A stretch of DNA of 64,000 nt from assembly GCF_042453785.1 (NCBI RefSeq), contig NC_091674.1, positions 25,312,001 to 25,376,000 of the forward strand, given 5' to 3'. Within the stretch, counting starts at the first letter, position 1. Each line of letters opens with the position of its first letter. This stretch comes from Malus domestica (Eukaryota; Streptophyta; Magnoliopsida; Rosales; Rosaceae). Of this stretch, positions 45,286-58,120 are shown piece by piece. The notes beneath the pieces are model-generated. The model was not told where the DNA came from, did no database searches, and saw nothing but the letters and a program-made list of their open reading frames with translations. Made by a program: the position numbers and the translations under genes.

Positions 45286-47552
45286 GGTGCATTGGCGGGA
45301 AGCAACGTCATCCTCTCTAGCTTGACCGGTTCCCGAACAACAAAATATTTGTGAGTGGACCCCTTCTTAACTTACATGTTTTATAAAATATTAGCCTAGC
45401 ATGCATTTCATATTTCATGATTGTGCATGTTTTATAATATGTTTTACGGAGAATTTATGAATTCTTTAAATTACTTTTACGGAATATTTATGATTTATCC
45501 AATTTAAGTTTTACTAAAGGTTATGAAATATTGGAATTTCGCATATGAATTTCTATGGATTTCGAATATGATTTATTTTGCGGGTTTACGAATATGAGAT
45601 TCCATGGATTTACGAATATGAGTTACTATGGATTTATGAGACGAGGTTTGAGCTTTTGAGCTCCAATGATTTGATATGAGATTTTAAAGGTATGTTTTCG
45701 GTGCTTATCTAGCGGGTTATCATACAGCACATCCACACAACACTGGTATAGATGACAATTGATGAGGAAAAGTGAGATATGATATATGTTATACCCCAAG
45801 CTTCACTTCCGAAAGCAATGTCGGATAGCTTCACTAGTGTCGGTGTGTGATGTATAGATTTTTTTCTCCGGCGTAACCCAGAGTCGTACAGATTTACCAT
45901 TGGGTGATGGGGCCTACCATGTTTCTTCACTAGCGTAACCTAGTGTCGTACAACTTCACCTTCGAGTGATGGACATGTACTGCCTTTGGTGACTATGATA
46001 CCCCTAAAGAGTACAATATTGATGAGATTCATGGATTTGCCTTCTGGCGATGATCGTTATTGAGCATGGTTTTACTGGTACTTGTTTTACGAATGATTTC
46101 ATGGCATGCTAGGGTTTTCAGAAAACTTACTATGTAGTACTATATATGTGTTTTCAAAATAGGGAGTTAGTGTGTTCATAAAGAAAACGATTTTCTACTT
46201 TTAGTACTTTTATTATAAACTTTGGTCCATTCACCTTTTCTGTTTTGCGCCCTCTCAAGAGTTAGAGTCAATGCACACGATCTCGAGGTTAGGGCACTTC
46301 CGCTTAGGCATTTTCGAGCCTCTTTCTTGTGCATTTCATTCCTTGGTTCGTACCTTTCTATAATAATTCTTTCACATTATTTTTCCTTAGTTGTATGCTC
46401 TGAATACGATTCTGCATTAGTATATCTCTTTCCAATTACATATTTTAATTCGTATGCATGTTTAAAATGGCTTCGTTACCCTCGGGTGACAGCCAATATG
46501 TGCCCATCCTAGTATGTTGGGGATATTGGGATCAGGGCGTGTCAAGGGAGGAGGAAGAAGAGGTTGATGCTGGTAGTTGCAGTAGTCAAGAGAAACCCAA
46601 GCAGAAATGGCCAAGATGGCTATTGAGAGGTACAAGCTTGACCCAAATTATGTATAAGTTGTTATATGATAGGGTTACTGAAGTTTAAGTGGAACACTTG
46701 AAAGTCTGACATGGAAATATTGAAGGGGAAATTGAAGCAATCCGATATTGATGATGATGTTCGGTACTGCTTGTCCTCTTAGTTAAGCAATGTTGCAGAC
46801 TATTGCCTTTCCACCAACTTCATGGAGGCCGAAGCCATCAATGCCACTTTGCTCCGTTAAAGCATTTCTAGGAAGTTTCTCACCCAAGAATCATATAACT
46901 GGAATATCAAGCTGTTGATGAGGTGAATTACGCTGAAAAAATAGAAGACCGTTTAAAGGAGGTCGTTTTGATTCACTTGGAGAAGGTCAGCCTTATTGGA
47001 ATTTGTCAAGGATAACCCTGTAAGTTTGAGACATATTTGGGGCAGGTGAAAGCGGACAAGTCCAAGATTGTTTCCACCTTGATGTAAAAAAAGGTTTTTG
47101 ATTTTATTCTAGAAGTGGCGGTAATGGAGAATTTGTAGCCTGAACAGATAATCAATAAGATGTTTGTGTTCAGCAAGAAAGACATTTTCCACAGGGCTTA
47201 TCCTTAACGGGAAGAGGATTATGCGAAACTAAAGAGGAAGTTTGAGGAGAAGGGGTATGGCGATGCGGTGCCACCATAGTGGTTTCTAGTTTGGTTTACG
47301 TCAGATCTTGAATTTGAAGCGGAAAATATACGATTGCCATGGACGCAACCAAGGATGACTATTTTGATTGGATTCTCCGAGAATTTGCTCAAGTTGTTAT
47401 CGGAAAATGATGGGGAAATTGGCCTGGTGCATTTCATGGAAGCAGCCATCTCCAAAGAAGAGTATTAGAAACTAGCTGTAGCGGACTGACATGCACATAT
47501 TGAGGCTTATTTTTTTGTAGCATATATGCCCTTTTTTTTTCAATAAAATTAA

Positions 47553-47918
47553 TGTTTGTACCATACTTAGGGCCTCTGTATTTAGATCTCGTATAAATAC
47601 TCAGGGGACTCAAATGTAATTATGTAATAAAGGAAGGGGCAAATATGTAATAAGTGAGGAGCTCTTATTCTATAAAAGGACCCCTCACTCTCCTTATTAA
47701 GGGAGGCCAATTCTTAGGTCTGACTCTCACCCTCAGAAGCCTCACTCTCATTACAGAGGCTCTCTCATTCCTTCACAATCCTATCCGAGAAATACAATAT
47801 CAGTGTGGACATAGCCCAAACATTGGGGTGAACCACGATACATCTTGTGTTATTTACTTTCTTGCAGATTTACTGTCGGATTTACGTTGTTCTAAGACCT
47901 CTCTCGTTTTGTGCATCA
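47553..47918 (+). repeat. LTR a of gene-capturing element
   Basis: Starts TGTTTGTACCATACTTAGGG and ends GTGCATCA (the end could lie 3 bases later). A TATAAA box is in TTCTATAAAAGGACCCC near 47672. The second LTR shares GTAATTATGTAATAAAGGA and TGGGGTGAACCACGATACAT. Confidence 0.85.
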
Positions 47919-47923
47919 ACATT

Positions 47924-47941
47924 TGGCGCCGTCTGTAGGAA
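47924..47941 (+). promoter_or_regulatory. Primer-binding site of gene-capturing element
   Basis: TGGCGCCGTCTGTAGGAA shortly after LTR a; the same site with GTGGGAA is at 60109. The first bases match a tRNA 3' end (CCA complement). I do not assign the tRNA. Confidence 0.75.
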
Positions 47942-47989
47942 ACGACACGAAAAGCTGTGTCGGTTCTCTCTCATTTTGCACCTCCACCG

Positions 47990-49805
47990 TGAAGGATTAT
48001 TTTGTGAAAACATGTTCATTTAAGCAACATCAATAAGCATGCAATTAACAATTAAAGGCGGAATCATGCTTGCATGCACTTAAAAACAAAACATTACCCA
48101 TGAAATTCAAAGCCTAGTAGATTGGTGAACCAAAACTCAACTCAAAACAAAGTGAGTTGAAATTTATACCTTTGTAGATTCCTCTTTGCATAAGCAAAGG
48201 CTAATCACCCAAAGAGAGGGCCTTCATTCCTTGCATCTTAAATCTATGGATTTGGATGGAAGAATAGGTTTCTCCAAGTTCCCAAAATTGAGAACCTCTA
48301 AGTCTCTTCACCAAGGAGAGATTGGAGAAGAAATGAGTGACCTTGGAGTAGTGGGATTGCAAGATGCACCCCCAAGGTGGCCGGCCTCTTTAGAGAGAAA
48401 TGGAGAGACATGTTCTCTCCAATTTTCTCCAAAACAAACCCTTATGAATTTTAGGCTATAAAGTCATATTTATACCTTTATTCATTTGAGTGGCAAACTT
48501 GTAAATAAGTCCAAGTTCACTACCCTTAGCATCATGGCCGGCCCTAGAGTATTTTTGGGCTAATTAGGCCTTTGTGAATCATTATTCATTAAGTTGTCAT
48601 ACAACTTAAGTCAATGGGCTTGACGTTCAAAGCCCATTGGGCCTTAATGTCCAAAACTATCCCGAGGTCTTTAACGAACTTATTCGTTTGATTAATTAAC
48701 ATATTAATTAATCCTTTCCATAAATAAATGATTAAACCATTCAATCATTCTTACTCATCTCCATTGTTTCTCCAATCTCCTCCTTACACGGTGTGCGATC
48801 CATTAGGTTCCTTTTAGCGAGGCAGTGGGCGATTAAAACCATTTTACATCGATTGTGAATTGAAACTTACTTTCAATTCTCCCTTTAGTGATTACACACG
48901 TTTAGGGCTTCCACAAACCATGAGTGACACCTTGCAGCATATCATGGTTACCCAAGCTAATCAGAAGAGGTAGAGAAAACCTATTCAGTTTGGGATTACA
49001 AATGCAATACGGTCTTTCTCTAATACAATACTCTTGACCACATTGTTTGGTTTGATAATTTATTTATTCATGTCTACTATCCAATGTGATTCGTGTGCTT
49101 ATATGATTACCTTGAATGTGATTTGGAACGTTTTCCTAAATCTCATTCATACTTTGGCCAAAGATTCTTAATCATATCATAGAGTATTCTCCCTCAAACA
49201 GTTTGAAGGTTAGAGATCCCTTGTTGCGCATTCACTTGCCTCCATGACTAAGTGGCTTAACCCCAACGATGCCGTGGACACTCCAATGGAATGACGTTTG
49301 ACATAATCAAAGATCAAGGACTTAACCACAAGACAACTGTGATGCCTCAGGTCAAAGGACTACTTTGCATTATCCCAACCATGAGTTCTCATGTGACATG
49401 AGTATGAGAACTCTTCGTTGATCGCGTTCAGTGAACTCATTCTCTACTGAGCACTTACGTACTTGTCTTGATGTCACACACACCAATGACTCGAGACTAG
49501 TCACTCTCCCTGAGAGAAGACATAGCACGTACCGATCTTGACGGACCGTCAATGCCCAATTGGCAATCCTATGATCAGGAACATTTAGGATGTGTCTACG
49601 AAAGAATGGTCTCATGAATCTAACTTCATTAGATTACATTCTCCCAATCACATATTCCTTGGACTTTATCGTTTAAGCATATAACATTTATATGAGACGG
49701 CTCAAACAATAATCTTTGCCTTTTATAGTTAAACTAGATTAGTTTAACATGTGAAATGTCCGTAAAGTATCATCATATGATTGGATTTAGGGCACATTTC
49801 CAACA
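47990..49805 (-). repeat. 3' LTR of copia element
   Basis: 1816 bp. Contains GTTTGATTAATTAACATATT and a GGCCGGCC motif. Same length as its partner at 55973. Confidence 0.93.
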
Positions 49806-49820
49806 ATCTCCCACTTGCAC
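49806..49820 (-). promoter_or_regulatory. Polypurine tract of copia element
   Basis: On the minus strand GTGCAAGTGGGAGAT directly precedes the 3' LTR (TGTTGGAA), the usual plant copia arrangement. Confidence 0.8.
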
Positions 49821-49954
49821 TAGAGCCAATCAGCTTGGTCATCAGTGATGATACCTCTTATGTAGTCATTTCATAAATGGCTGAGTAGTAGGCCTAGGCA
49901 ATGGATATCTATATGTTATCCATAGAAGCAACCTTGAGAATAACGACGTCACCA

Positions 49955-50197
49955 TTATACATGATTCTCAATCATGTGGTTCGGTCTCTCATATGAGTTC
50001 GGATCTTGATGAGACCTTGATTCCCTGGCTTGAGCTATCGCCCCATTAGTGTCATACACTTTCTGGTTGGAACCGAATAGAGAGTTCATAAATGAACTTT
50101 CCCATCCAAACAACATTGTTGCAAACTTCTTTATGGCAATATATTTTGCATTCATAATGGAACACACTAAAGTCATTACTTTAATGTTTCCATCCAA
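49955..50197 (-). pseudogene. Copia RNase H remnant
   Basis: 80 codons with SIMNAKYIAIKKFATMLFGW then DTNGAIAQARESRSHQ, matching the copia RNase H blocks that end in NGAIAQAKEPRSHQ. Catalytic context is degraded and both ends are lost. Confidence 0.8.
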
Positions 50198-50819
50198 ATA
50201 TCTCTTTAGTCATAATAAAGAGATATCCGTTTATCTCTTCATTCATAATGAAGAAACATCCAATGATGGATTAGATTCATAATCTAATACATTTACGCTT
50301 CCATTACGTTACTCTAATTCTTCCTCGATCTTTGAGGAATCTATCCTTCAGTATTTCTTAAATACTTAAGGACTCACTTGACAGTTGCCATGGTTCTGAT
50401 CCTGGGCTTACACTGATATCGTCTTGTACCGTTCTAGGTACAACTCATATCAATATTTTTCATACAATATGAAATACATAAATCCCCTTTATGCGTATGC
50501 ATAAAGGATTCTATTTACGCATTATTTCTTTGGGAGTCAAAGAGTACGTTCTCTTTGAGAAGAGCAACTTCTTAGTCTCACTAGAGTTGTCCTTCTAATT
50601 GAAGTTTATCATCATATGAGAAACTTCCTTGCATCCATTGTCTATTATCAGGGATTGATATAATCCAATTATATCATGAAATATATCATTATAAATTTCC
50701 ATCCCATGTATATAGACTATGTCTCCCACATACATTCTATCTTTATAGAACGTTTAAAGTCATAACTTTAACGAAGAAGTATTCTTTTCATTTCCAAAAT
50801 TAATATATCATATATATAT

Positions 50820-50881
50820 TCATATATATCACATATATATTCATATATATCACATATATATATATATATATATATATATAC
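50820..50881. repeat. (TA)n and CATATATAT simple repeat
   Basis: Three copies of a CATATATATTCATATATAT-like unit followed by a pure TA run, inside the copia interior. Confidence 0.9.
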
Positions 50882-51180
50882 AAATTTAGGAATATGATTA
50901 ACTCCCACTAATCTTTTGTAAACCTAGTAAACAAAAGATTCATTTACATCTTTATGAGAAATCAAACGATTTGACCTTTCTCTCATAAGACGCTTATAGC
51001 TCCCGCTAGCTTGCTAAGATTCATGATGGATGGATCTCTACAACTTACATGTCTTGTGATTTATAGTTTTAGACATATATTATCAAGACTATCTTAATAA
51101 TGGTTTCGGAAACCCATATTATGTCCAAACATTGAATCACCATTTAGTTGTAGCTAGCAATCTTCGAATTAATTGAAACT

Positions 51181-51475
51181 AAGACTACGTCAAAAATGGT
51201 TCCTTCAAAGTCAACCATTCTCTTTGATTGTAGTCACCTTAAGCTACCAATTAGCTATGAAGGTTTCATTATTTCGAGTCAAGTGGTACTTTACCATTTC
51301 CTTGAGTATATATCATATATATACACTCATTGTAGTCATAAGGATTTTCATTCTTAGTTCTTTCGAATTAAGAGGTGCAACTCTATGACTTAGTCATAAA
51401 GTTCAAAAAACCATTCAACTGAGACGGTTTATAAATCCTTATCGACTACCTTGGAGCTTTTGGTATAGGAACTAG
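51181..51475 (-). pseudogene. Copia reverse transcriptase remnant
   Basis: Minus-strand reading gives WELVPIPKAPR, then after frame changes and stops GYNQREWLTLKEPF, corresponding to the N-terminal copia RT blocks (WxLVxxPKG and GYxQxEGIDFxETF). It lies between the integrase and RNase H relics. Confidence 0.6.
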
Positions 51476-52099
51476 GTTGTTATATTTGTTGATTATTATC
51501 TTGTCTCTCAAAGAACCATTCTTTGAGTTCTATCCCTCATTCATTTGCTCTTAGGCAAATCACATTGTAGGATTACAATGAACTACCCAACAAAACAACA
51601 TTTGTTAGTTGGTTTATAGAAGTGATATCCAAAAGTTAATTTAAGGATATCCTTAAGATAATTCTCAAACAAATATTGCTTATTGGCACACAACCCCAAA
51701 TCTTAACATGTTTTAAGATTTGTCTTTCTTTCCAACTACATCTTATGGAGTCATGAAAATATTGGAAGATCTTCTAATTTACAATCATATTGTTTTAGAA
51801 GTATATATCCTATATATATGGGTAATAGATAATATCTAACGAACTAAATCTTATTCGAGTTCGTTCTTCTCCTAATGGAGAAATCCATTATCTTATGAAG
51901 CTTCTTTCCTTGATATCTTTCAAGGAGACTCATCTAAAGTGTTTCTTTTCCTTGGATCAAATCTAAGGAGGTAAATACTTTAGACGTCTTACTCATCAAC
52001 TTACATTTCTTGAATTCTTTGAAACCTTTTGCAAATTATTCGGACTTGTGTTTATTCAAAATAAACTATAGTCCAACCGAGAGTGATCTTCGGTGAATG

Positions 52100-52336
52100 T
52101 CATACAACATGAGTAGTATTATGTTGTGGACAAGTGCCACTAACATCTAAGTGAATTAACCTCAACAACTTTGTGATTCTTTCTTCTTTCCAAAAGAATA
52201 AAGATTCGAACATTTCGCCTCTATACAATTTTAACAAGAAGGTATTGGATCCGGATCTAACGATCCAAAGCATCCATCTTTCACCAACTTGTAACTTATG
52301 TTTTAGAGGTATCACAACTGAGTTGGGATTAGTCAC
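52100..52336 (-). pseudogene. Copia GAG-pre-integrase/integrase remnant
   Basis: Contains ERITKLLRLIHLDVSGTCP, matching the start of the copia integrase core (RAxxLLxLIHxDVCGP). The first catalytic aspartate is kept, and the sequence then degrades. Confidence 0.7.
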
Positions 52337-55300
52337 TACCTTGCAACCTTTTGGGTTTTAAGCATCATTATATTCTAAACAGTTAACACTACCATATCAT
52401 CTCTACTATAGAGACAATCAATTAGATTACCATAATCCAATCATTGATTAATAAAGAACAATGTTTTGTCAAACAAAACATTCATCCATCTCTACTATAG
52501 TGACGGAATTAAATTCCTTAAAATTGGAATGTAAAGACAATCTTTGGTTTTTCCAATTTCTTTGGTAGTTCATATGAGGAAGTAAGTACTATCTGCTTTC
52601 GCAAAGATCTATATTTTATTCACGTTCCGAATGTGAAGCACCTTTTCCTTCTCTCATATATCTTCTACTTCTTATTAGTCACACTTTTACAACGATTGTA
52701 AAACATAGTTACTAATACGGAATCAAGCATTCAAGTAGAAGAACCAACTGTTTTGAACTATTCAAGAACAATTTACAACACCTTCGAAAGGTGTGTTCTT
52801 GACACTTGCAAGACATTTCTTGCAAATACCCCTTCCAACGTCCATCCTTTCATTAAGAAAGTTTGTTCCCTTGGAGTTAATTTTATCTTCTACATTTGAC
52901 TTCTCCTTTGACTACAATAGTCATGGTCCCTAAACTCCCACTATCTCTCTTGAAACTTATTTCAATTGTGTTGTACACATCAAACATTTTGGAGAGCATG
53001 TGGTTATTGTTCACTACATAGTTTACAATAAACTTAGTGAACCATTAGGATAGGGACACTTAGGTGAAGTCCTTGCCTAGTTTCCGTCTCGTTAAGTGTT
53101 TTATCACTTCAACACTCAATGATTCAAAATCATCATAAGTCCATGTTAATGGACTATTTTTGTCAACCAACCATTATGTTCTAAACATAATTACAAACTT
53201 TCAAGAGTTGTACAAGGCAACTCTTATTTCTTCATACAACAAATTGTAAGTGAAGAATCATGGCACATAAAGTGTCCATGCCCTTGTGCTTTCTTCCTAA
53301 GTTCCTTGTTCATGTAACAAAGAAACAAGCACTAATGTTTGCATTGATTAAGGGTTGTTCAAAGCAACTCCTATTTCTTCATACAACAAATTGTAATTGA
53401 AGAATTATGACATTAAAAGTGTTGTCCTCTTTATGAAAGACTTTATCTAACATATTCTTCTAATGATACATTATCAATAGGAAGATTGTGAGGAAGAGAC
53501 TACTTAGGTACATCTACAAGCCATTAAAGACAATTTATGGTTTTGTAGTACCAAGTACGGAAACTAAAGCTTTCGGCTTTTATTTGTCAAGTGTTGGATA
53601 GCGTTTGCAAATATATTGGTAAACAAATATATAACGAATATAAATTGATTGATTTTAAGCCATTTGATTTGGGTCTTTAAATCAAATAGCACCACCCACT
53701 ATTTTTGGCAAATTCCATATCCCTCATTGGAATTCGAGAGTTTTGGAGGAAACTCTTAGTAGGGTATGGGAGACTCACTATTACCAAGCCCACCTCAGAA
53801 TTATATCATGTTGGCTAGCGTTAATAATAATGAGAGAGTACGCTTACTCATTTGCATCTCTTGCAAGTACCCATCTAATTTAGCCTCTAGAGAATGATGC
53901 CTCAGAATTATATCATGTTGGCGTCATTGCACTTAGTTAAGTCATTCCCACCATGCCTAGTTCGTGTAGGGGTTCAAGCAGAGCCTCATAATTATATCAT
54001 GTTGGCTAAACTCGTTGCCTACCTCACTTCATCATGTATGTATATAGAACTCCTCCTGAGTGTAAGCACGCACTTTGTACTCCCCCATTATAGGGTGAAG
54101 CCGGTGTACGAGTCACATACGATCGGAGCCTACCACGGTGGAAGGCCACGAAAGAGTGTTCAAAGCACTCTCACGCTTATCAACTTAATAATGGTTTGGT
54201 TGAGGGTTTTAGGTCTCATCACATATAAACATACATTTTAATCTCTATTAAAACAATTTTGGTCCTATTACAACTATTGGTCCATATGATTGTTTTAGTT
54301 GTATATTATACTCCCACTATGCTTATAAAACGGTTTTTAAAGTAAGAGTATATGATACTACTAACATAACATTTGCATTCATTTGATGGACTATATAGTT
54401 GCCTTAGGGCCTTAGGATGACTATGAACCTTTGTTTAGATTCAACACGAGCCTTGTGTTGAATCTCGGTCTAGGGATGGTGATTGATTTTAGTTACGCGT
54501 TTAATCAAATTAAGGCGTGTTGTCTTAGGGGCGTTGGACCCAACTACTTCATTTTCATGCATATCATATAAAGCAAGAAAGAAGTACTTCAAAGTAAAGG
54601 TGAGCTTATGCTTATTACAACATTTGCATAAAACAAATTACTTTAAAGTAAAGAAGAGCTTATGCCCTTTTACAACATTTGATCAAATCAAATTACAACC
54701 AAAATCTAATCTACACATTCCCATGGTTCAAACAAATTTGAAACGGCCTTTCACATAGCTCAATTATATTAGGCTTAGGTTCATAATCACCCTTTAATTA
54801 ATTAACACTTTAACTAATTAAATTGAATGCAACATTTTCATTTGGTTTTTGTATCCATAAAATTGATTTAAATGGAGCTAAACAAAATGAAAATCCAATT
54901 CTCATTTAAAGAGACAAAACAATTTTGTTCTCTACTTAATTTGGGCCAATATGCAATAACCACAACTTTTGGGCCATAAAGCAAATAACCTCAACTTTTG
55001 GGCTATATTGCAAAACTTTTGGGGTCACTTTGTAAAGACACAAAAGTCCACTACTTCATGTAATTACACTAGAACCCAAAATTTAATCAATGCAAAAACT
55101 TCATTAAAGGAGCAAAACAATTTGTCCTTTAGCGTTTTTGGACCTAAACGTAAAAACGTAAACTTTTGGGCCAAAGTGCAAATACACAAAAGTATCAAAA
55201 CTTTATGTAATTGCATAAAAGCCCCAAAAGTACTCCCACTTGAGGGAGGGCCGGTTTTAGGAGAGAGGAAGGGAAAAAATTGAAGCCACAAAATTTGGAA

Positions 55301-55959
55301 ATTTTTTCAACTAAGTCATAAAGCCTTGCAAGTGGAATTTGGTTGTTGTGAATCATAAAACCATGCATGTGGTGTGTAAGGTGTGTAAGGTGTGTAAGTT
55401 GTGTAAGTCTTACACACCCATCACAATTTCTATCACCTTTCAAAATAAATGTTTTGGTGATAGAAAATTCACATCAATCAACACAAAACAAAGACTTTAT
55501 GAAATTAACCAAAACTTTGAATCAAAACATCAAACCTTTTTGTTCTTGGCAAAAATGTCAAGAACAATGAAGAACATCCATGAAAACCCATAAGAGCTCC
55601 ATGAACATTTTTCATCAAAAAACATCCCAAAACCATTTAAACTTTAGGGAAATAACATATAACCAAACTAGGGTACATAGGGGGTTCCAAAAGTCACTTT
55701 AAAACACTTTTAACAAGTCAAACAAGAACCCAAAAAATCACCCTTTGTATTTGGCCGAAAATTCCCAAAAACATGGCACCAAATTTTAGCTCCAATATTC
55801 ATGCTCATATGAACTACATCTACAACATTTGAGATGGCAAATTTTCTAACAAAATTTACATTCAAAGAAACAAGAATAAAGCTTGTAACAATTACAACTT
55901 TTAAATCACAAACTATGAACCACAAAACCCAAAAGGATTCACCAACTACTAGACCTAGG
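52337..55959 (-). other. Decayed gag and leader region of copia element
   Basis: No clear domain. Three copies of CCTCAGAATTATATCATGTT/CCTCATAATTATATCATGTT occur at 53790-54005, and about five GTGTGTAAGGT-type units lie near 55372-55410. This should be the gag and 5' leader on the minus strand; it is too damaged to read. Confidence 0.6.
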
Positions 55960-55970
55960 CTCTGATACCA
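55960..55970 (-). promoter_or_regulatory. Primer-binding site, initiator tRNA-Met type
   Basis: On the minus strand TGGTATCAGAG, continuing CCTAGG, two bases inside the 5' LTR. This is the standard plant copia primer site. Confidence 0.92.
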
Positions 55971-55972
55971 CT

Positions 55973-57788
55973 TGAAGGATTATTTTGTGAAAACATGTTC
56001 ATTTAAGCAACATCAATAAGCATGCAATTAACAATTAAAGGCGGAATCATGCTTGCATGCACTTAAAAACAAAACATTACCCATGAAATTCAAAGCCTAG
56101 TAGATTGGTGAACCAAAACTCAACTCAAAACAAAGTGAGTTGAAATTTATACCTTTGTAGATTCCTCTTTGCATAAGCAAAGGCTAATCACCCAAAGAGA
56201 GGGCCTTCATTCCTTGCATCTTAAATCTATGGATTTGGATGGAAGAATAGGTTTCTCCAAGTTCCCAAAATTGAGAACCTCTAAGTCTCTTCACCAAGGA
56301 GAGATTGGAGAAGAAATGAGTGACCTTGGAGTAGTGGGATTGCAAGATGCACCCCCAAGGTGGCCGACCTCTTTAGAGAGAAATGGAGAGACATGTTCTC
56401 TCCAATTTTCTCCAAAACAAACCCTTATGAATTTTAGGCTATAAAGTCATATTTATACCTTTATTCATTTGAGTGGCAAACTTGTAAATAAGTCCAAGTT
56501 CACTACCCTTAGCATCATGGCCGGCCCTAGGGTATTTTTGGGCTAATTAGGCCTTTGTGAATCATTATTCATTAAGTTGTCATACAACTTAAGTCAATGG
56601 GCTTGACGTTCAAAGCCCATTGGGCCTTAATGTCCAAAACTATCCCGAGGTCTTTAACGAACTTATTCGTTTGATTAATTAACATATTAATTAATCCTTT
56701 CCATAAATAAATGATTAAACCATTCAATCATTCTTACTCATCTTCATTGTTTCTCCAATCTCCTCCTTACACGGTGTGCGATCCATTAGGTTCCTTTTAG
56801 CGAGGCAGTGGGCGATTAAAACCATTTTACATCGATTGTGAATTGAAACTTACTTTCAATTCTCCCTTTAGTGATTACACACGTTTAGGGCTTCCACAAA
56901 CCATGAGTGACACCTTGCAGCATATCATGGTTACCCAAGCTAATCAGAAGAGGTAGAGAAAACCTATTCAGTTTGGGATTACAAATGCAATACGGTCTTT
57001 CTCTAATACAATACTCTTAACCACATTGTTTGGTTTGATAGTTTATTTATTCATGTCTACTATCCAATGTGATTCGTGTGCTTATATGATTACCTTGAAT
57101 GTGATTTGGAACGTTTTCCTAAATCTCATTCATACTTTGGCCAAAGATTCTTAATCATATCATAGAGTATTCTCCCTCAAACAGTTTGAAGGTTAGAGAT
57201 CCCTTGTTGCGCATTCACTTGCCTCCATGACTAAGTGGCTTAACCCCAACGATGCCGTGGACACTCCAATGGAATGACGTTTGACATAATCAAAGATCAA
57301 GGACTTAACCACAAGACAACTGTGATGCCTCAGGTCAAAGGACTACTTTGCATTATCCCAACCATGAGTTCTCATGTGACATGAGTATGAGAACTCTTCG
57401 TTGATCGCGTTCAGTGAACTCATTCTCTACTGAGCACTTACGTACTTGTCTTGATGTCACACACACCAATGACTCGAGACTAGTCACTCTCCCTGAGAGA
57501 AGACATAGCACGTACCGATCTTGACGGACCGTCAATGCCCAATTGGCAATCCTATGATCAGGAACATTTAGGATGTGTCTACGAAAGAATGGTCTCATGA
57601 ATCTAACTTTATTAGATTACATTCTCCCAATCACATATTCCTTGGACTTTATCGTTTAAGCATATAACATTTATATGAGACGGCTCAAACAATAATCTTT
57701 GCCTTTTATAGTTAAACTAGATTAGTTTAACATGTGAAATGTCCGTAAAGTATCATCATATGATTGGATTTAGGGCACATTTCCAACA
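55973..57788 (-). repeat. 5' LTR of copia element
   Basis: 1816 bp; differs from 47990-49805 at about six positions that I noticed (for example G/A at GGCCGGCC versus GGCCGACC). Confidence 0.93.
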
Positions 57789-57853
57789 CACCGTGAATCT
57801 GCAAAATTTGCAGAAACCCAAGAACTAAACACCAACAGAATCACACACAAACG

Positions 57854-58075
57854 ATGGCTCTTACTCCTGAGTGGAAAACTCTCACTAAGGCTTTCTCAGG
57901 ACTTGGAGTTGTTGAGAAGGCACTAGTAGCAACACTGGGAAAATCGTATCCTGAGGAAAGGCAACCCTTCAGGAAAACAACTCCCCACTTTTTCAAGGTA
58001 GATGAACGTTCTTTTGAGCGCTGGGATGATCACCATGTCAAGCTTCTCAAGCATGAGTTCTTGCGTTTTAAGAAA
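57854..58075 (+). pseudogene. Captured annexin fragment (annexin D4-like, N-terminus)
   Basis: About 74 codons from an ATG: MALTPEWKTLTKAFSGLG, then EKALVATLGKSYPEERQPFR, then FFKVDERSFERWDDHHVKLL. This matches the N-terminal repeat of plant annexin D4/D8 (VDExALxxTLGKS, FRK, HxVxxLKxEFxRF). The calcium-binding loop and remaining repeats are absent. The frame is intact but ends in unrelated sequence. It is sense to the retroelement, with no intron. Confidence 0.75.
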
Positions 58076-58120
58076 CCTAAAAATCCAAAACTTTGGAGAA
58101 CCCCAAGAAAACCAAAAGCC

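Larger units (their letters stand above)
34790..46544 (+). mobile_element. Solo LTR, about 2.34 kb, split by Athila-like element
   Basis: Left part 34790-35877 begins TGTAACGACCCGTCC; right part 45291-46544 ends GGGCGTGTCA. The ends are TG and CA, and the outer flanks are the perfect 5-bp repeat AGGGA (34785-34789 and 46545-46549). No second copy or internal region is seen, so it is a solo LTR left by LTR-LTR recombination. ORFs inside (for example 35042-35296 minus) look spurious. The orientation is inferred only. Confidence 0.82.
34629..47489 (+). pseudogene. DUF2828-family pseudogene split by nested retroelements
   Basis: Two outer parts belong together. The left part (34629-34789) reads MAAYWLHHNHPKTLLQNI and then RYFIDPIQILYFLP, the conserved WLHxNHPKTL and YFKDLPEIL blocks of plant DUF2828 proteins. 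The right part (46545-47489) continues with an E-rich linker, then AKMAIERYKLDPNY, LYDRVTEV, LKQSDIDDDVRYCLSS, EDRLKEVV, the LKRKFEEKGYGDAVPP block, LIGFSENLLKLLSENDGEI and HFMEAAISKEEY. Many stops and frameshifts show long decay. A solo LTR inserted at AGGGA, and a full retrotransposon inserted into that. AATAAA lies at 47542. DUF2828 proteins have no settled biochemical role. Confidence 0.85.
47990..57788 (-). mobile_element. Ty1/copia LTR retrotransposon, decayed interior, 9.8 kb
   Basis: Two 1816-bp LTRs (47990-49805 and 55973-57788) read, on the minus strand, TGTTGGAAATGTGCCC to AATAATCCTTCA. The perfect duplication CACCG flanks it (47985-47989 and 57789-57793). The minus-strand primer-binding site TGGTATCAGAG (55960-55970) is the initiator-Met tRNA type. 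Domain relics in the order integrase, reverse transcriptase, RNase H on the minus strand show copia order. All are riddled with stops, yet the LTRs differ at only about six sites by eye. Confidence 0.93.

Noticed and set aside
48186..56444. 91-codon plus ORF starting MHKQRLITQREGLHSLHLKS, present at 48186 and 56169
   Set aside because: It lies in the copia LTRs on the strand opposite to the element. The two copies match because the LTRs are near-identical; the third, older LTR does not keep the frame.
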